The translations under genes were made by a program, and so were the position numbers. The notes under the pieces are model-generated. The model saw only the letters and a list, made by a program, of their open reading frames with translations. It was not told where the DNA came from and ran no database searches. Positions 5,364-7,329 of a stretch of DNA of 7,329 nt are shown here, piece after piece (the stretch's first letter is position 1; each line of letters opens with the position of its first letter). Origin of the DNA: Gorillibacterium sp. (GTDB taxonomy: Bacteria > Bacillota > Bacilli > Paenibacillales > NBRC-103111); NCBI GenBank assembly GCA_023511325.1, contig JAIMBU010000111.1, positions 1 through 7,329 of the forward strand, written 5' to 3'.

Positions 5364-7329
5364 TCACATCAGCATTTGCGGATCGACATCAATGCTGATC
5401 TGTAAATTTTCCTTGGTGCAGAGCTCGTCGAAAGCTGCTGCTGTTTTGGTCACCAACGTGGAAACATCGACGTTACCCCGATATTTTATCATGCAGCGGA
5501 AGCGATATCTATCTTTAATCCGTGGAATCGGCGAGGCAACAGGCCCAAGAACCTCCATCTCCCCAAGCGGAGGCAAGCCGTCATTCCCCTCCATACCTGC
5601 GAATAAATCACCGGGTACGGGCGCATTTGCGTCCTTGTAGATTCCCGCTTGGATGGCCGCCTCGCGTAAACGTTTGACAAAGCCTTCTGCCGAACGAACC
5701 AAAAGGGGAATCTCGGGATGAGACAAAGTGACGAGGATTAAACCACAATCAGGTGGATAGCCACATGCACGGCGAACCTCTAGCTCCTGCTGGACAAATC
5801 CCTTGAAGTCATGTTCAGATGAACGAATGATGCTGTAATGCTCAGGATTATAGGTCTGGACAAACACTTCTCCAGGCAATTGATGTCTGCCTGCACGGCC
5901 AGCAACCTGAGTAAGTAACTGAAAGGTACGCTCCGCTGCTCGGAAATCAGGAAGATTCAACACGGTATCGGCGGCAATAACCCCAACTAGGGTGACATCG
6001 GGGAAATCCAACCCTTTGGCCACCATCTGTGTGCCGAGCAGAACATCTGCCTCTTTGTTGCCGAACATGGTCAACCATTTTTCATGAGAGCCCTTTTCGG
6101 TCGTCGTGTCTACATCCATCCGGATGACCCGAATGCCTGGGAACAGCTTCGCTAACTCCTCCTCAACCTTCTGTGTACCCGTACCAAAAAAGCGAATATG
6201 CGGACTGCTACAGCTAGGACATTCAACCGGTGAACGTTCCGTATAACCACAATAGTGGCAACGCATCATATGCGAGCTTTGATGATAGGTCAGTGAAATG
6301 TCGCAATGCGGACACTGCATGGTATGACCACAGGTTCGACACATGACAAAGGTGGAATATCCCCGGCGATTCAACAGCAAAACGGACTGCTCTCTTCGTT
6401 CCAAGCGCAACTGCAATGCGTTAAATAGTGGACGAGAAAACATCGAACGGTTGCCCTCCTGCAACTCCTCACGCATATCAACAATATGCACAGGCGGCAT
6501 CGGTCGGTTCTCCACCCGTCGCTCCATGGTTAGCAGATGATAGGTGCCAACAGGTGGAGGTGCCATTGCCCGATGATAGCTTTCGAGCGAAGGGGTAGCG
6601 GATCCGAGGATAACTGCAGCATGATGGTGCTTCGCCCGCTCCTCAGCCACTTCTCGCGCATGATATTTAGGACTTTCCTCTTGCTTGTAGGAGGTTTCAT
6701 GCTCTTCATCAATTATTATAAGTCCGATTCGGGTAAAAGGTGCAAACACAGCAGATCGGGCACCGATGACAACACGCACCTGCTTCATGCTGATCTTTCG
6801 CCACTCGTCGTAGCGTTCTCCTTGAGAGAGCCGACTGTGTAGCACAGCGACTTCATCTCCGAAGCGACCCTTAAAGCGTTCAACCATCTGCGGAGTCAAT
6901 GAAATTTCTGGAACGAGGACAATCGCTTCCTTATCGAGATCGAGACATTGTTGAATCGCTTGTAGATAAACCTCTGTCTTGCCACTACCTGTTACCCCAT
7001 GCAATAAAAAAACCTGGTGCTCAGATTGAACAATCGCTTGCCGAACAGGCTCATAAACACTTTGCTGCTCCTCGGTCAGAACCAGAGGGTAGGTACGGGT
7101 AAAACTTCTTCCGGCATAAGGGTCCCGGAGCAGCTCAACTTCTTTTAACGTAAGCCAACCTTTATCAGCTAATCCTTTAACTGTACCCGCTCCCACACCC
7201 AAGCGTAGCATGAGCTCCGTCAGCTTGATCGGCGTAGAATGCTCAGCAAGAAAGGCCAAGACTTCCTTTTGGCGAATCGCATTTGCAGGCAATTCACCCA
7301 TGTGCTGCACCAACGCTGTTGGATCGTCC
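5364..7329 (-). CDS. priA: Primosomal protein N' (replication restart helicase PriA), 5' end outside the window
   Basis: PriA recognises stalled forks and D-loops, unwinds the lagging-strand side and starts primosome assembly. The frame is open to the window edge: TTG 7313 is internal, with at least five more in-frame codons upstream. About 654 residues are seen; B. subtilis PriA has about 805, so roughly 150 N-terminal residues (the 3'-DNA-binding domain) are missing. Numbered from TTG 7313: a winged-helix-like segment (about 13-60), Walker A GVTGSGKT (106-113), Walker B DEEH (202-205), GSATPS (237-242), eight zinc-binding cysteines (325, 328, 334, 337, 352, 355, 365, 368), GTQMVAKGLDFPDV (427-440) and QVAGRAGR (469-476). 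The C-terminal domain contains EVLGPVASPIPRIKDRYR (587-604), preceded by a Gly/Pro/Asp-rich linker at about 560-585. All helicase and zinc motifs are intact. It is the first gene visible in the operon. Confidence 0.97.
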   Translation of the reverse strand, partial: DDPTALVQHMGELPANAIRQKEVLAFLAEHSTPIKLTELMLRLGVGAGTVKGLADKGWLTLKEVELLRDPYAGRSFTRTYPLVLTEEQQSVYEPVRQAIVQSEHQVFLLHGVTGSGKTEVYLQAIQQCLDLDKEAIVLVPEISLTPQMVERFKGRFGDEVAVLHSRLSQGERYDEWRKISMKQVRVVIGARSAVFAPFTRIGLIIIDEEHETSYKQEESPKYHAREVAEERAKHHHAAVILGSATPSLESYHRAMAPPPVGTYHLLTMERRVENRPMPPVHIVDMREELQEGNRSMFSRPLFNALQLRLERREQSVLLLNRRGYSTFVMCRTCGHTMQCPHCDISLTYHQSSHMMRCHYCGYTERSPVECPSCSSPHIRFFGTGTQKVEEELAKLFPGIRVIRMDVDTTTEKGSHEKWLTMFGNKEADVLLGTQMVAKGLDFPDVTLVGVIAADTVLNLPDFRAAERTFQLLTQVAGRAGRHQLPGEVFVQTYNPEHYSIIRSSEHDFKGFVQQELEVRRACGYPPDCGLILVTLSHPEIPLLVRSAEGFVKRLREAAIQAGIYKDANAPVPGDLFAGMEGNDGLPPLGEMEVLGPVASPIPRIKDRYRFRCMIKYRGNVDVSTLVTKTAAAFDELCTKENLQISIDVDPQMLM

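Noticed and set aside
7006..7012. Run of seven A (T on the coding strand) in priA, possible slippage or phase-variation tract
   Set aside because: The run is short and encodes the conserved VFLLHG strand before Walker A. The frame is intact on both sides, so ordinary codon use explains it. The similar six-base run at 2437-2442 in rsmB encodes the conserved GFFIA.
1..7329. A new defence, mobile or biosynthetic system
   Set aside because: Every long frame on the minus strand is a recognised housekeeping gene with intact motifs in a known conserved order. No space remains for another gene, and no transposon ends, phage genes or repeat arrays were seen.

Overview
This window is a segment of a conserved bacterial housekeeping operon. 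All seven genes lie on the minus strand, so transcription runs from high to low coordinates: priA (5' end cut by the right edge), def, fmt, rsmB, rlmN, stp/prpC and prkC (3' part cut by the left edge). The same order (priA-def-fmt-rsmB-rlmN-prpC-prkC) is known from Bacillus subtilis. The protein sequences are clearly Bacillota. The PrkC and PrpC pairs closely resemble those of Bacillales, and several lineage-specific linkers, with mixed base composition, suggest a Paenibacillus-like member of Paenibacillaceae. The genus is inference; the operon and the phylum level are well supported.

Layout: positions 5364-7329 encode the primosomal helicase PriA without its N-terminal DNA-binding part. Peptide deformylase (4830-5336) and methionyl-tRNA formyltransferase (3880-4833) follow and share an ATGA overlap. 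Next come the 16S rRNA m5C methyltransferase RsmB (2395-3855), the radical-SAM 23S rRNA/tRNA m2A methyltransferase RlmN (1267-2316), the PP2C phosphatase Stp/PrpC (495-1253) and the N-lobe plus catalytic loop of the Ser/Thr kinase PrkC (1-492). Gaps are short: 27 nt, overlap, 24 nt, 78 nt, 13 nt and 2 nt. The 78-nt rsmB-rlmN gap is the only intergenic space of any size. No stretch over 300 bases lacks a gene, and I see no RNA genes, mobile elements or CRISPR.

How the genes work together: Fmt formylates initiator Met-tRNA and Def removes the formyl group from new proteins. RsmB and RlmN modify rRNA. The kinase/phosphatase pair adds reversible phosphorylation linked in related bacteria to growth, germination and translation GTPases. 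PriA restarts collapsed replication forks. The window therefore looks like a growth and translation operon with signalling genes at its end.

I found no new multi-gene system. The most unusual items are three perfect inverted repeats inside coding sequence: one in fmt that looks like a terminator on the opposite strand, one in rsmB, and one at the start of stp. There are also lineage-type insertions in RsmB and PriA and an unexplained Shine-Dalgarno-like site in the rsmB-rlmN gap.
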